Notes: generated by a model not told the origin, from the letters alone. 43,813 nucleotides of DNA from Actinomycetota bacterium (GCA_017856115.1 JAFMFM010000013.1:1-43813); one strand, 5' to 3'. Positions 16,521-25,639 are shown, counted from the first letter of the stretch. Made by a program: numbers and translations.

Positions 16521-16700
16521 CTACTTGACGGCGTAGGCGACGCGGCCCTTGTACCAACCGCAGTTGGCACACACGACGTGCGGCTTCTTCACGGTGCCAC
16601 AGCGTGGGCAGGTGCTCTTGGCTGGCGTGTGCAAACGCATGTTGATGGATCGGCTGGTGCGTCCGCGGGCCTTGGAGCGCTTTTTCTTTGGTACGGCCAT
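16521..16700 (-). CDS. rpmF: 50S ribosomal protein L32
   Basis: A 59-residue zinc-binding ribosomal protein. Seen: MAVPKKKRSKARGRTSRS at the start, the universal bL32 signature, then CPRCGTVKKPHVVCANCGWY with two CxxC pairs for one zinc ion, so this is the zinc-containing (C+) form. On the minus strand TAGAGT (16712-16707) lies exactly 6 bases before the ATG with no Shine-Dalgarno site, suggesting a leaderless promoter separate from the DUF177 gene. Confidence 0.97.
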   Translation of the reverse strand: MAVPKKKRSKARGRTSRSINMRLHTPAKSTCPRCGTVKKPHVVCANCGWYKGRVAYAVK

Positions 16701-16769
16701 TTCGTCACTCTACCGTGCGCTCGTACGGCTCAGGCAGGGTGGATGATGGCGCGCATCCGCCCGGACGCC

Positions 16770-17327
16770 TCACGCTTCGTCGAGTTTGCCTCGCAGGGCA
16801 TCCAACGCAGCCCAACGTTCATCACGTGTTTCATTCACGCATGAACAGGTGGTGGTTGCAAGGTCGGCACCACACTGTGGGCACAGCCCCGGGCAATCCG
16901 GGCGGCACAGTGGGGCGTCGGGCACCGCCAGTAGCACTGCCTCGCGTACCGGCAGGGTGAAGTCGATTTGATCGCCCACGAGTGGTTCGGCATCGCCGTC
17001 TACCGCGAGATTTTCCGCTGCGTCGGCACCGCGACGATGCGCCGACACCTCGCGCGAGAACGCCTCGTGCACCTCGGCATCGGCAACACCGGACACGGGC
17101 CGCAAACATCGACGACACACCGAGACCCAACCGACGGTGGCACTCCCCTGCGCAACGATGCCCGTGGACGAACTTTCCAGATCGATCTCCACCTTCACAT
17201 CGGAGTCGTTAGCGATACGTGAATCGGCGAAGTCGAACACTTCGGCTTTGGCCACCACGCTGACGGATTTTTCCGACCCCGGTCGTCGCAGGAGATCCAG
17301 AACGTTCACGACGAGCGCAGAACTCAT
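16770..17327 (-). CDS. DUF177/YceD family protein
   Basis: A 185-residue member of the YceD family, linked to large-subunit/23S rRNA accumulation in some bacteria and plants and almost always found just before rpmF. Seen: SVCRRCLRPVSG in the middle and a C-terminal Cys-rich block, LCRPDCPGLCPQCGADL followed by TCSC, which may bind zinc. Context (rpmF next) fits. The exact role is not established. Confidence 0.9.
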   Translation of the reverse strand: MSSALVVNVLDLLRRPGSEKSVSVVAKAEVFDFADSRIANDSDVKVEIDLESSSTGIVAQGSATVGWVSVCRRCLRPVSGVADAEVHEAFSREVSAHRRGADAAENLAVDGDAEPLVGDQIDFTLPVREAVLLAVPDAPLCRPDCPGLCPQCGADLATTTCSCVNETRDERWAALDALRGKLDEA

Positions 17328-17375
17328 TTCAGTGGGTCTCCCGAACCGAATTCCGTCGACGCATCGAGCGGTGCG

Positions 17376-17966
17376 TCAGTCGAATTCGCGGGTGCGATCG
17401 ACTTCTTGGTCGAAGAACTCACCCGACATGTCGGGGGCGTCCTGGGTCATCTGTTCGTTCGCTTCCTGCACCCCGGTGATGGAGAGTCGGTCGCGGCCGT
17501 GCTTGATGGTCTTCATCAAACGGTCGATGAGAATCTCCACGCTGCCGAGGCGACGGTCGAGGAAGTCCTCCGTTTCGCTCTTCAAGCGGCGGGCGGTGGA
17601 CTCGGCCTCGTCGATGATTTGGCGCGCCCGAGCCTCGGATGCACGCACCACCTCGGTGCGCTGCACCATTCGTTCGGCTTGCGTACGTGCAGCCTCGATG
17701 ATCTCGTCGGCTTCACGCTGCGAGCGGTTGAGGAAGTTCTCCTTTTCCTTCAGCATGAAGCGGGCCTCGCGAACCTCGTGCGGCAAACAGGCAATGGCAT
17801 CCTCCAACAGCGCCACCACCTCCTCCCGATCGATGCGTGGGGTGCTGGAGAGCGGCACGTTCGGTGCCTTGGAGATCAGGTCGATGAGGTCGAGGAGGAT
17901 CTCCTCGGCGTCGCCCATCTGTACGTCGGGGAGTTCCTCTGTGGGGAGATCGTCGTTGTCGGTCAT
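17376..17966 (-). CDS. DivIVA-like coiled-coil protein (Rv2927c type)
   Basis: A 196-residue acidic protein with an acidic N-terminus (TDNDDLPTEELPD) and a long heptad-rich helix from about 65 to 150, rich in Glu, Arg and Ala (NRSQREADEIIEAARTQAER and on). This resembles the DivIVA/SepIVA-like proteins found between DUF177 and coaD in actinobacteria. A role in cell envelope or division scaffolding is inferred from that family. GGAG before the ATG is a fair ribosome-binding site, 18 bases after the coaD stop. Confidence 0.72.
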   Translation of the reverse strand: MTDNDDLPTEELPDVQMGDAEEILLDLIDLISKAPNVPLSSTPRIDREEVVALLEDAIACLPHEVREARFMLKEKENFLNRSQREADEIIEAARTQAERMVQRTEVVRASEARARQIIDEAESTARRLKSETEDFLDRRLGSVEILIDRLMKTIKHGRDRLSITGVQEANEQMTQDAPDMSGEFFDQEVDRTREFD

Positions 17967-17984
17967 GTCGTTGCTCCGCTTGGG

Positions 17985-18473
17985 TTAGCGGCGAGTGCGG
18001 CTCGCCAATGCCTTGGCAACTGGTGCTGTAACCATCGCCGAAGCGTCTCCACCGTAGTGCGCAATCTCGCGCACGAAGCGACTACTTATATACGCGTGAT
18101 CCGGCAACGCAAAGAGCACCATCGTGCGCACGCCGGACACCGTGTAGTTGGTGTGGGCCATCTGCGATTCCACGTCGAAGTCAGTGGCACTGCGCAGGCT
18201 CTTCACGATGCATGTTGCACCCACCTTTTTTGCTGCATCCACGGCCAACCCGGCGTGCGGCTCCACCCGGATGCCCGCCAGATGGGCGGTGGATTCCTTG
18301 GCCAGCTGCACACGCTCGTCGACCGAGAACATTCCCGACGGCTTCTCGGGGTTGTGCATCACGGCGATGACCACCGAGCCAAAGATGCTCGCGGCCTGCG
18401 CTGCAACGTCGAGGTGCCCGAGATGGAAGGGGTCGAAACTGCCGGGATACAGCACCACGTGCGGGGTTGCCAT
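17985..18473 (-). CDS. coaD: Phosphopantetheine adenylyltransferase
   Basis: A 162-residue nucleotidyltransferase for the fourth step of CoA synthesis: 4'-phosphopantetheine plus ATP to dephospho-CoA. Seen: YPGSFDPFHLGHLDV with the HxGH ATP site; SVDERVQLAKE; IVKSLRSATDFDVESQMA; and YISSRFVREIAHYGGD. Length is normal. TACCGT lies 8 bases upstream of the ATG (18487-18482). rsmD is just upstream, a very common pair. Confidence 0.98.
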   Translation of the reverse strand: MATPHVVLYPGSFDPFHLGHLDVAAQAASIFGSVVIAVMHNPEKPSGMFSVDERVQLAKESTAHLAGIRVEPHAGLAVDAAKKVGATCIVKSLRSATDFDVESQMAHTNYTVSGVRTMVLFALPDHAYISSRFVREIAHYGGDASAMVTAPVAKALASRTRR

Positions 18474-18502
18474 CGTCTTCTACGGTACCCGTCGGCGTGT
18501 GG

Positions 18503-19021
18503 CTAAGTGACTCGCCGAAGGAACGTCACGTGGGTGCGTCCGTAACGCTTTTCACGCAATACTTCCCAACCCGCAGGGGCCGCAACGGGTGCCGCGGCTT
18601 CGGCCACCACCAAATTGCACGGTACGACGGCGAGAAACTCGGGCCACTCGGCGAAGTCGTACGGTGGGTCGGCAAGTGCCAGCGTTGCGTCGGTGCATTG
18701 GGCAACGTGCACCATCGCATCACCGCGCACCACGGTGCTGCGATCGGCAACTCCGAGCGTTTCGATGTTGCTGGTCAATGCCTCGAGAGCACGCTTGTCG
18801 CGCTCGATGAAGGTGACGTGGCCCGCGCCACGGCTGAGTGCCTCGATGCCGAGTGCGCCAGTGCCTGCATAGCAGTCGACAATGTGGGCACCGGTCAAGT
18901 CGTAATGACTGCCGAGGCTGTTGAAGATGGCCTCGCGAGCCATGTCGGTGGTGGGTCGGGTCGCTTTGCCCTCGGGCGATTCGATTCGGCGCCCGCGCAA
19001 CTCCCCTGCCACTACTCGCAC
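18503..19021 (-). CDS. rsmD: 16S rRNA (guanine966-N2)-methyltransferase
   Basis: A 172-residue SAM enzyme that methylates G966 of 16S rRNA. Seen: VRVVAGELRGRRIESPEG at the start, the exact family N-terminus; TRPTTDMAREAIFNSL; VDCYAGTGALGIEALSRGA as the SAM site; and LADPPYDF, the DPPY catalytic motif. The GTG at 19021 is chosen over the GTG at 19051 because the conserved protein begins there, and TAGCGT lies 7 bases before it on the minus strand with no Shine-Dalgarno site. Confidence 0.95.
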   Translation of the reverse strand: MRVVAGELRGRRIESPEGKATRPTTDMAREAIFNSLGSHYDLTGAHIVDCYAGTGALGIEALSRGAGHVTFIERDKRALEALTSNIETLGVADRSTVVRGDAMVHVAQCTDATLALADPPYDFAEWPEFLAVVPCNLVVAEAAAPVAAPAGWEVLREKRYGRTHVTFLRRVT

Positions 19022-19028
19022 GCGTTCA

Positions 19029-19034
19029 ACGCTA
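19029..19034 (-). promoter_or_regulatory. Candidate leaderless -10 for rsmD
   Basis: TAGCGT on the minus strand, 7 bases before GTG 19021. It matches TANNNT and the spacing of other starts in the window. The same hexamer precedes galK (29565) and the TetR gene (38432). Confidence 0.45.
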
Positions 19035-19069
19035 CGAGGATTGGTGTTCACATCTGCTTGACTGTTGCC

Positions 19070-19261
19070 GTGAGCGACGACTCGGTTGACGGCGAATTGC
19101 GGCGAACCGAACCCCCTGCCGACACGATCATCTGCGTGGATTGCGGGGGTACTGCGCATCTCATCACTCCTCCACCCGAGGATCGAGCGTGGTTTGTGGG
19201 GGAAGTCACTGCATACCGCTGCAGTGACTGCCGCGACCGTTGGGACTTGGTATTGGAATAG
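19070..19261 (+). CDS. Small zinc-ribbon protein
   Basis: A 63-residue protein with two CxxC pairs: ICVDCGG near 21-27 and RCSDCRDRWD near 50-59, about 26 residues apart, a zinc-ribbon layout. Between them is LITPPPEDRAWFVGEVTAYR. The start is the GTG at 19070, divergent from rsmD. I do not know a named family; a structural or RNA/protein-binding role is a guess from the zinc ribbon. The codon pattern and intact frame support a real gene. Confidence 0.6.
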   Translation: MSDDSVDGELRRTEPPADTIICVDCGGTAHLITPPPEDRAWFVGEVTAYRCSDCRDRWDLVLE

Positions 19262-19301
19262 CAAGCTCTACGACATCACCTAACGCACTGCGGGTGAACT
19301 A

Positions 19302-19600
19302 AGTTCGCCTGCGCCTATCGTCGGTCTGCGACTTGCCGATGTTGCCGCTGGCGCCGACGTACCGGTTCCACTGATCTACAAGTACTTCGGCGATCATGAC
19401 GGACTCATTGGCGACGTGCTCGATGATGTTCTGCCGCTGGTGCCCAAGCCCGACGACGCCTGGCGGCGCGAGCGAAGTTGGCTCGGATGATCATCGCCTT
19501 TTCGGATGGCTTCTCCAACAACGACTTGAGCGGCCAGCCACTCACCAACGCAGAATACGAACCGCCGATTCGCCAGGTGCTTGCAGCCCACATCTTCTGA
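19302..19600 (+). pseudogene. Broken TetR-family regulator remnant
   Basis: In one frame, 19326-19430 reads LRLADVAAGADVPVPLIYKY followed by FGDHDGLIGDVL, a clear TetR DNA-binding helix-turn-helix (IA..AGV....Y.YF..K/D.L). The first helix is missing, and no start codon follows the in-frame stop at 19281. This frame ends at TGA 19488. A second frame continues with ARAKLARMIIAFSDGFSNND and on to TGA 19598, looking like the ligand-domain remainder. So the gene has lost its 5' end and is frameshifted near 19465-19490. It is the only decayed gene in the window and fills the gap between the zinc-ribbon gene and recG. Confidence 0.7.
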
Positions 19601-19613
19601 GTCGCGGGCGCCG

Positions 19614-19681
19614 ACACTGGTTCGAGCGTCATCACTGGTCCGGGCAGTGTCACTGGTCCGGGCAGTGTCACTGGTCCGGGC
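19614..19681. repeat. 18-bp tandem repeat, four copies
   Basis: The 14-base core TCACTGGTCCGGGC occurs at 19632, 19650 and 19668 with an 18-base period (spacer AGTG), and a degenerate fourth copy starts at 19614 with three mismatches. The array ends 5 bases before the recG stop codon (19687-19689, minus strand). The period is a multiple of three, but no gene covers it. Confidence 0.9.
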
Positions 19682-19686
19682 GTCGC

Positions 19687-21843
19687 TCAATCCTTGGTGA
19701 GGAACTCCTTCTCCTCACGAGCGAGGAGCAGGTTCACCTCGCTTGCGAGTTCGCGGTTTCGCTTCAATGAAGGATCGGCGTCAATGATCTCGAATGCCGC
19801 TTCACGTGCAGCCGTGATGAGCTTCTCGTCGCGGCGCAATGAGGCGAGTTTCAAGTCGCTCGCACCTTTTTGTGCCGTGCTCATGAGCGTGCCTTCGCCG
19901 CGCAGTTCGAGATCGACTTCCGCCAGATAGAAACCGTCGGTGGACTTCACCAACGCATCCACTCGTTCCATACCCACGTGAGGGTTCTGGCGCACCAACC
20001 AACAGCGGCTTGCGATCGATCCGCGACCGACGCGACCGCGCAACTGATGCAACTGGGCGATACCGAATCGATCCGCGTCCAACACGATCATGCACGTGGC
20101 ATTCGGAACATCGACGCCGACTTCGATGACGGTGGTTGACACCAATACATCGAACTTGCGCGCACGGAACTTGGACATCACGTCGTCCTTTTCCTGCGAC
20201 GACATGCGACCGTGCAACAAACCCACCTTGTACTTGGCTAACTCGCCCCTGCGAAGCGACTCGTGGATCTTCTCGGCTGCCGCCACCTCCATTTTGTCGC
20301 TCTCTTCGATCATCGGACACACCACGAAGGCCTGCTGCCCGACGTTCAGTGCCGCACGAATGTCGTTCCACATCGATTCCACCTCGCCGCTCGACCCGCC
20401 GGAGCCGTCGCTGTCCACTACGGCCATGGTGGCGATCGGCGTTCGACCGGGCGGAAGTTCGTCGAGCACGCTCACCTCCAGATCGCCGTACACGGTCATG
20501 GCTGCAGTTCGCGGAATCGGCGTTGCCGTCATCACCAGCACGTCGGGTGTGGTGTGTTGCTCGCCCGCACCCTTACCTCGCAGTGCCGCTCGCTGTTCGA
20601 CACCGAACCGATGCTGCTCGTCGATCACCACCATTCCGAGGGATGCGAACTCCACGCCGTCCTGGATCAGCGCATGGGTGCCGATGACGATGTCCACGCC
20701 ACCACTGGCCAGATCCTTCAGTACGTCACGGCGACGCTCGCCCGTTACTCGACCCGTGAGCAGCTCCACCCGCAACTGGCGCTCACCGAACAAGTTGCCG
20801 TCGTCGGGCACCCTCAGATCGGCAAGGAGCCGTTGTATCCCCGCGAAGTGCTGTTCGGCCAGCACTTCGGTGGGAGCCATCAACGCGCCCTGATGTCCAC
20901 CTTGCACCGCCACCAACATCGCCGCAACCGCCACCACCGTCTTGCCGCTGCCCACGTCGCCTTGCAACAGGCGGTGCATCGGAACGGGCTTTGCGAGGTC
21001 TGCGTTCACCTCGTCGACCACTCGCCGCTGCGCAGCGGTGAGCGGAAACGGCAACGCGTCGACGAACCGCTTCTGCATCTCACCCGCCATGTCGTGACGG
21101 ATACCGGTGTTGTCGCGCTCGAATGCGCGCTTGCGACCCACCAACACCAGTTGCACGCGCAAGAGTTCGTCGAATGCCAGGCGCTCACGGGCGCGTTCCT
21201 TGTCGACGATGCTCTCGGGAAAATGGATGGTGTTGAGCGCGGAGTGGCGGTCGATGAGTGACAGTCGTTCGCGAATCCGCGTGGGTAGTGGGTCACCGAT
21301 GGTTCGGGGAGCCGCGCGATCGAGCGCGTTGCGAACCCAACTCGCGATCTCCCACGTGGAGAGGTTCGCCTTCTCGCTTTGTGGATAGATCGGCACGATG
21401 CGACCCGTCTTGTCGCCGATGATGTCCACCACCGGATTGACCATCTGCAACTTGCCGCGAAACCGTTCCGGCTTGCCGAACACCGCGATTTCGGCATCGG
21501 TTTTGAGTTGCCGCTCGCGCCACGGCTGGTTGAAGAACGTGAGCGATATGGATCCGGTGGTATCGCCGACGGTTGCCGTCACCATGCTTCGCCGCGTGCG
21601 CAACGGCACTCGGCGAACGTTGCGAACCTTCACCAGCACCAGCGTCTCGACACCTTCCACCAAGTCGCCCACGTGTGCTTCGTTTGTGCGGTCCACGTAG
21701 CGACGTGGATACGTGGTGAGCAGATCCAAGACGGACTCGATGCCAACTTCCACCAACGCCTCTCGACGTTTGTCGCCCACTCCTTTGATGGTGGAAATGT
21801 CCAGCCCCGCCAAGTCGCGGAGGGTGAGCGGTGCGTCGGCCAT
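19687..21843 (-). CDS. recG: ATP-dependent DNA helicase RecG
   Basis: A 718-residue branched-DNA translocase that remodels stalled forks and Holliday junctions. Seen: an N-terminal wedge/OB domain (to about 155, VGDTTGSISLTFFN); Walker A GDVGSGKT at 295-302; APTEVLAEQH; DEQHRFGVEQR; MTATPIPRT; LLHGRMSSQEKD; STTVIEVGVDVPNA; and QLRGRVGRG. Length is normal. It follows the fakA-like gene by 12 bases on the same strand, an order also seen in mycobacteria. Confidence 0.98.
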   Translation of the reverse strand: MADAPLTLRDLAGLDISTIKGVGDKRREALVEVGIESVLDLLTTYPRRYVDRTNEAHVGDLVEGVETLVLVKVRNVRRVPLRTRRSMVTATVGDTTGSISLTFFNQPWRERQLKTDAEIAVFGKPERFRGKLQMVNPVVDIIGDKTGRIVPIYPQSEKANLSTWEIASWVRNALDRAAPRTIGDPLPTRIRERLSLIDRHSALNTIHFPESIVDKERARERLAFDELLRVQLVLVGRKRAFERDNTGIRHDMAGEMQKRFVDALPFPLTAAQRRVVDEVNADLAKPVPMHRLLQGDVGSGKTVVAVAAMLVAVQGGHQGALMAPTEVLAEQHFAGIQRLLADLRVPDDGNLFGERQLRVELLTGRVTGERRRDVLKDLASGGVDIVIGTHALIQDGVEFASLGMVVIDEQHRFGVEQRAALRGKGAGEQHTTPDVLVMTATPIPRTAAMTVYGDLEVSVLDELPPGRTPIATMAVVDSDGSGGSSGEVESMWNDIRAALNVGQQAFVVCPMIEESDKMEVAAAEKIHESLRRGELAKYKVGLLHGRMSSQEKDDVMSKFRARKFDVLVSTTVIEVGVDVPNATCMIVLDADRFGIAQLHQLRGRVGRGSIASRCWLVRQNPHVGMERVDALVKSTDGFYLAEVDLELRGEGTLMSTAQKGASDLKLASLRRDEKLITAAREAAFEIIDADPSLKRNRELASEVNLLLAREEKEFLTKD

Positions 21844-21855
21844 GCCGCGCCGAAG

Positions 21856-23562
21856 TTACTCCACCCCGAACAAGTACGGGTACAACGGCTGGCCGCCGCG
21901 ATGCACTTCGCAGGAGATTTCCGGGAAGTGTTCGCCCATCCACCCGGTGATGCGGTCGGTGGTTTCCGCACTGGCATCCACTCCCGCAATGATGGTGAGC
22001 AATTCCCGATCATCGGCGACGATGTGCGTGAGCAAGGCGGTGGCGCAGTCGAACACGTTCGCTGCAACGGCCACCACGCCGTCGCCACGCACGAGACCGA
22101 TTACGTCACCCTCCTTCACGTTGCCGGCGTCGGTCTTGGTGTCGCGGACGGCGACGGTGATTTCGCCGGTCACCACCGCGGCCGCGGCCTTGGCCATTGC
22201 ACTTCCGTTGTGCTCCGCCGAAGCCTCCGGATCGTATGCCACCAACGCAGCGAGTGCTTCGGGCATCGAGCACGTGGGAACGACGCGGACGTCCTTCTTG
22301 GTAAGGCCATCCACCTGTTGGGCCACGGGAATGATGTTCTTGTTGTTCGGCAGGACCACCACGTGCTGGGCGTTCATGTGCTCGACGGCATCCAACAACT
22401 CCTGCGTCGACGGATTGAGGGTTTGTCCTCCCGTCACCACGCCATGCACACCGAGGTTGCCGAACAGTTCGGCGATGCCGTCGCCACTCGCCACCGCCAC
22501 CACGGCACACGTCACCGCCGGAAGTGCCGCGTGAACCTTGGCACCGGGCCTGCCGCCACCGGCCGCGCCGGCGCCAGGCGGCGGTGCCCCGAGTTGGGCC
22601 TCCCGCTTCTCGTGTTCTTCTGCAACCTCTTCGAACAAATCCGTGACGCGAATCTGGTGCGGCCTCCCGCCGAGCGCAATCGGCGCCTCGATCGCCGCCC
22701 CGATGTCGTTGGTGTGAACGTGACAGTTGTAGAGACCTTCACCGCCCACCACCACGATGGAGTCGCCGATCTCGCCCCACTTTTGTTTGAACGCCTTCGA
22801 CTTGGAGTCGTCGATCTCCAGAAGGAACATCACCTCGTAGCGCAGTTCGCTCACGTCCACCACGCCCTCGGCGTCGCCGCGCTTCATTACGGCGATGAGT
22901 TGCTCGGTGTTCGGACCGGCGATGTTCTCGGGTTCCGGAAGTGGCTCACCCTCGACCACGTGCAATGCCGAATCGAGGAACAACAAGAAGCCCGCACCGC
23001 CCGCATCCACGACTCCGGCGTCCTTCAACACGGGTAGCAGTTCCGGCGTGTTGGCCAACGACTCGCGACCCGCGGCGCGCGCAACGCGCAACATTGCCGC
23101 CAGTGTCGCTCCGTCGTTTGCGGCACGAACGGCAGCGTCCGCGGTCTCGCGAACCACCGTGAGGATGGTGCCCTCGATCGGCTTCAACACCGACTCATAC
23201 GCCGCGACCGATGCCGCCTTCAATGCCTCTGCAACCTTCGTCGCACCGTGTTCACGCGCGGATTTCATGGTGGCGGAGAGTCCACGCAGGATCTGGCTGA
23301 GAATGACGCCGCTGTTTCCCCGTGCACCCATGAGCGACCCGTGACTGATTGCGTTGCACGTTTCGTCCAATGCACCCGGACGCTTCTCCAGCTCGGCCAC
23401 CACGGCGTCCAGCGTTCGCATCATGTTGGTGCCGGTGTCGCCATCCGGAACCGGATACACGTTCAATTTGTTGATGTCGGCTTGATGGCGTTTCAGGGTG
23501 TCTCGATACGTCACGAGGGTGTGACGCAAGGCATCGGGACCCAACTGTTCCAGCACGGGCAC
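21856..23562 (-). CDS. fakA: DAK/DhaL-domain kinase, FakA (YloV) family
   Basis: A 568-residue protein of the fatty-acid-kinase type. In Gram-positive bacteria FakA phosphorylates exogenous fatty acids bound to FakB so they can enter phospholipid synthesis via PlsX/PlsY. Seen: an N-terminal DhaL domain with LNVYPVPDGDTGTNM (metal-binding Asp residues) and HGSLMGARGNSGVILSQIL; DAGGAGFLLFLD; then a middle domain with CHVHTNDIG and a C-terminal domain ending GGQPLYPYLFGVE. A Gly/Ala/Pro-rich linker lies near 335-350. The start is the GTG at 23562: TAGCCT sits 6 bases upstream on the minus strand. No fakB is in the window. plsX 5 kb away fits the same pathway. Confidence 0.85.
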   Translation of the reverse strand: MPVLEQLGPDALRHTLVTYRDTLKRHQADINKLNVYPVPDGDTGTNMMRTLDAVVAELEKRPGALDETCNAISHGSLMGARGNSGVILSQILRGLSATMKSAREHGATKVAEALKAASVAAYESVLKPIEGTILTVVRETADAAVRAANDGATLAAMLRVARAAGRESLANTPELLPVLKDAGVVDAGGAGFLLFLDSALHVVEGEPLPEPENIAGPNTEQLIAVMKRGDAEGVVDVSELRYEVMFLLEIDDSKSKAFKQKWGEIGDSIVVVGGEGLYNCHVHTNDIGAAIEAPIALGGRPHQIRVTDLFEEVAEEHEKREAQLGAPPPGAGAAGGGRPGAKVHAALPAVTCAVVAVASGDGIAELFGNLGVHGVVTGGQTLNPSTQELLDAVEHMNAQHVVVLPNNKNIIPVAQQVDGLTKKDVRVVPTCSMPEALAALVAYDPEASAEHNGSAMAKAAAAVVTGEITVAVRDTKTDAGNVKEGDVIGLVRGDGVVAVAANVFDCATALLTHIVADDRELLTIIAGVDASAETTDRITGWMGEHFPEISCEVHRGGQPLYPYLFGVE

Positions 23563-23568
23563 GCCGAA

Positions 23569-23574
23569 AGGCTA
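23569..23574 (-). promoter_or_regulatory. Candidate leaderless -10 for the fakA-like gene
   Basis: TAGCCT on the minus strand, exactly 6 bases before GTG 23562, with no Shine-Dalgarno site in between. The divergent cold-shock-like gene has TACCTT (23582-23587) 8 bases before its ATG. Confidence 0.45.
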
Positions 23575-23595
23575 CCTGTGATACCTTTTTGACGT

Positions 23596-23817
23596 ATGCA
23601 AGGCGTCGTCAAGGCGTTCAATCCGACGACCGGAGACGGTGTCGTATTGCGCGATACCGATCTCTCCGAATACGAACTTGCTCCCGACGCTCTAGCGGGT
23701 TCCATCTTTCGCATGTTGCGCCAAGGACAGCGAGTGAACTTCAGCCTCGATGGCGCAGGGCGCGCGACGCAACTGCGAATCGGCTCCGAAAGGGACATGG
23801 GCACGCCGGGCTACTAG
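23596..23817 (+). CDS. Cold-shock-domain-like small protein
   Basis: A 73-residue protein beginning [18 protein letters not shown], which resembles the first strands of a cold-shock (OB) domain, followed by a stretch containing [16 protein letters not shown] and ending [11 protein letters not shown]. The RNP motifs of true CspA proteins (GFGFI, VFVH) are replaced ([15 protein letters not shown]), so nucleic-acid binding is only likely, not shown. Actinobacteria commonly have this short variant. It precedes pckG on the same strand by 28 bases, with a small hairpin over its stop codon. Confidence 0.75.
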   Translation: MQGVVKAFNPTTGDGVVLRDTDLSEYELAPDALAGSIFRMLRQGQRVNFSLDGAGRATQLRIGSERDMGTPGY

Positions 23818-23821
23818 CCCG
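23807..23821 (+). terminator. Hairpin over the stop codon of the cold-shock-like gene
   Basis: CGGGCT-ACT-AGCCCG: a 6-bp perfect stem with a 3-base loop that includes the last codon and the TAG stop. It could end or slow transcription before pckG or protect an RNA 3' end. No T-tract follows. Confidence 0.3.
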
Positions 23822-23845
23822 AACGCTCCTTGCACAACAACGGCA

Positions 23846-25639
23846 ATGCTGATGCGTTCCGCCAACGACCGCCTCAACGCGTGGGTAGACGACTGGGCGG
23901 CCATTCTGCAACCCGACTCCATCCGCTGGTGCGACGGATCGCAAGCCGAGTACGACGAGTTGTGTGCCGAGTTGGTTGCGGCCGGCACCTTCACCAAGTT
24001 GAACGACGTCAAACGCCCCAACTCGTACTGGGCACACAGCGATCCGGGTGACGTGGCGCGCGTCGAGGATCGCACCTTCATCTGCTCGGAGCGCGAGATC
24101 GACGCCGGCCCGAACAACAATTGGCGCGCACCCGCCGAGATGCGTCGTGAGCTCACCGCGCTGTACACCGGTGCAATGCGTGGGCGCACCATGTACGTGG
24201 TGCCCTTCAGCATGGGGCCGCTCGGCTCCGACATCGCACACATCGGCGTGCAGCTCACCGACTCCGCCTACGTCGCGGTCAACATGCGCATCATGACACG
24301 AATGGGCAAGGGTGCCCTCGACGTGCTCGGTAACGACGATTGGGTGCCGTGCGTCCATTCCGTCGGCGCACCGCTCGCAGCGGGACAAGATGACGTGGCA
24401 TGGCCCTGCAATCCCGATAACAAGTACATCGTTCACTTTCCAGAAACTCGAGAAATCTGGTCGTACGGGTCTGGCTACGGCGGAAACGCACTGCTCGGCA
24501 AGAAGTGCTTCGCGCTACGCATCGCTTCGGTGATGGCGCGTGACGACGGCTGGCTGGCCGAACACATGCTGATCTTGAAACTCACCAACCCCGCGGGTGA
24601 GTACAAGTACATTGCCGCCGCATTCCCTTCGGCATGCGGAAAGACCAACCTGGCCATGCTGGAGCCGACCATTCCCGGATGGAAGGCGGAAACCGTGGGC
24701 GACGACATCTGCTGGATGAAATTCGGCGACGATGGTCGCTTGTATGCGATCAATCCCGAGGCGGGCTTCTTCGGAGTTGCGCCTGGAACCGGCTGGGTGA
24801 CCAACGCCAACGCAATGCACACGTTGCACGGCAACTGCATATTCACCAACACCGCGCTGACCGACGACGGCGACGTGTGGTGGGAAGGACTCGGCGAAAC
24901 ACCACCGGCACGGGCCACGGATTGGCGCAACAATGCGTGGACACCGGAGAGTTCCACTCCGGCCTCCCACCCCAACGCTCGATTCACGGCACCTGCTGCA
25001 CAGTGCCCGTCGATTGCGCCCGAATGGCAGGATCCCCGCGGCGTTCCGATCTCGGCGATTCTCTTCGGCGGTCGTCGCCGAACGACCGTACCGCTCGTCA
25101 CCGAGGCGTTCGATTGGAACCACGGCGTGTTCCTCGGATCGATCATGGCCAGCGAAACCACTGCAGCGGCGGGTGGCGAGGTCGGCAATCTGCGATTCGA
25201 CCCGATGGCCATGTTGCCGTTCTGTGGCTACAACATGGCCGACTACTTCGCACACTGGCTGGAGATCGGAAAACACTCCACAGCCGCAAAGCTGCCCAAG
25301 ATCTTCTTCGTCAACTGGTTCCGTCGCGATGAGGACGGTCGCTTCTTGTGGCCTGGATACGGGGAGAACTCGCGCGTGCTGAAGTGGGTGTTCGAACGAG
25401 TAGACGGAAAATCCACGGCACATCAGACCCCAATCGGCTTGTTACCGTCGCCCGATGCCATCGACACCACCTCGCTGAATGTGGCCGAGGATGACCTTGC
25501 TGCACTACTCAGCGTCGACAAGCCCGGCTGGGTCGCGGCCGTGCCGCAAATCAAGCAGCACTACGCGAGATTCGGGGATCACCTGCCGACGGAATTGTCC
25601 GCGGCACTCGGCACGCTCGAGCGTGCCCTTACCGCCTAG
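23846..25639 (+). CDS. pckG: Phosphoenolpyruvate carboxykinase, GTP-dependent
   Basis: A 597-residue enzyme of the GTP class, interconverting oxaloacetate plus GTP and PEP plus CO2, at the entry to gluconeogenesis. Seen: [34 protein letters not shown]; the kinase P-loop [24 protein letters not shown] with the metal-binding Asp pair; [20 protein letters not shown]; and [13 protein letters not shown]. Length is normal for the family. ATG 23846 is chosen; ATG 23852 two codons later is also possible, and neither has a clear Shine-Dalgarno site. GTP-type PEPCK is usual in actinobacteria. Confidence 0.97.
   Translation: MLMRSANDRLNAWVDDWAAILQPDSIRWCDGSQAEYDELCAELVAAGTFTKLNDVKRPNSYWAHSDPGDVARVEDRTFICSEREIDAGPNNNWRAPAEMRRELTALYTGAMRGRTMYVVPFSMGPLGSDIAHIGVQLTDSAYVAVNMRIMTRMGKGALDVLGNDDWVPCVHSVGAPLAAGQDDVAWPCNPDNKYIVHFPETREIWSYGSGYGGNALLGKKCFALRIASVMARDDGWLAEHMLILKLTNPAGEYKYIAAAFPSACGKTNLAMLEPTIPGWKAETVGDDICWMKFGDDGRLYAINPEAGFFGVAPGTGWVTNANAMHTLHGNCIFTNTALTDDGDVWWEGLGETPPARATDWRNNAWTPESSTPASHPNARFTAPAAQCPSIAPEWQDPRGVPISAILFGGRRRTTVPLVTEAFDWNHGVFLGSIMASETTAAAGGEVGNLRFDPMAMLPFCGYNMADYFAHWLEIGKHSTAAKLPKIFFVNWFRRDEDGRFLWPGYGENSRVLKWVFERVDGKSTAHQTPIGLLPSPDAIDTTSLNVAEDDLAALLSVDKPGWVAAVPQIKQHYARFGDHLPTELSAALGTLERALTA

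Noticed and set aside
19261-19301. Intact TetR gene starting in this region
   Set aside because: An in-frame stop at 19281 and no start codon before the helix-turn-helix show the gene is truncated; it is listed as a pseudogene.
19614-19681. The 18-bp repeats as a CRISPR array
   Set aside because: Units are contiguous with a 4-base spacer, no unique spacers, no cas genes.
21379-23037. A 552-codon open frame on the plus strand opposite recG and the fakA-like gene
   Set aside because: It is antisense to two well-recognised genes. Its His/Arg/Gln-rich composition is typical of a high-GC shadow frame, and it has no domain.
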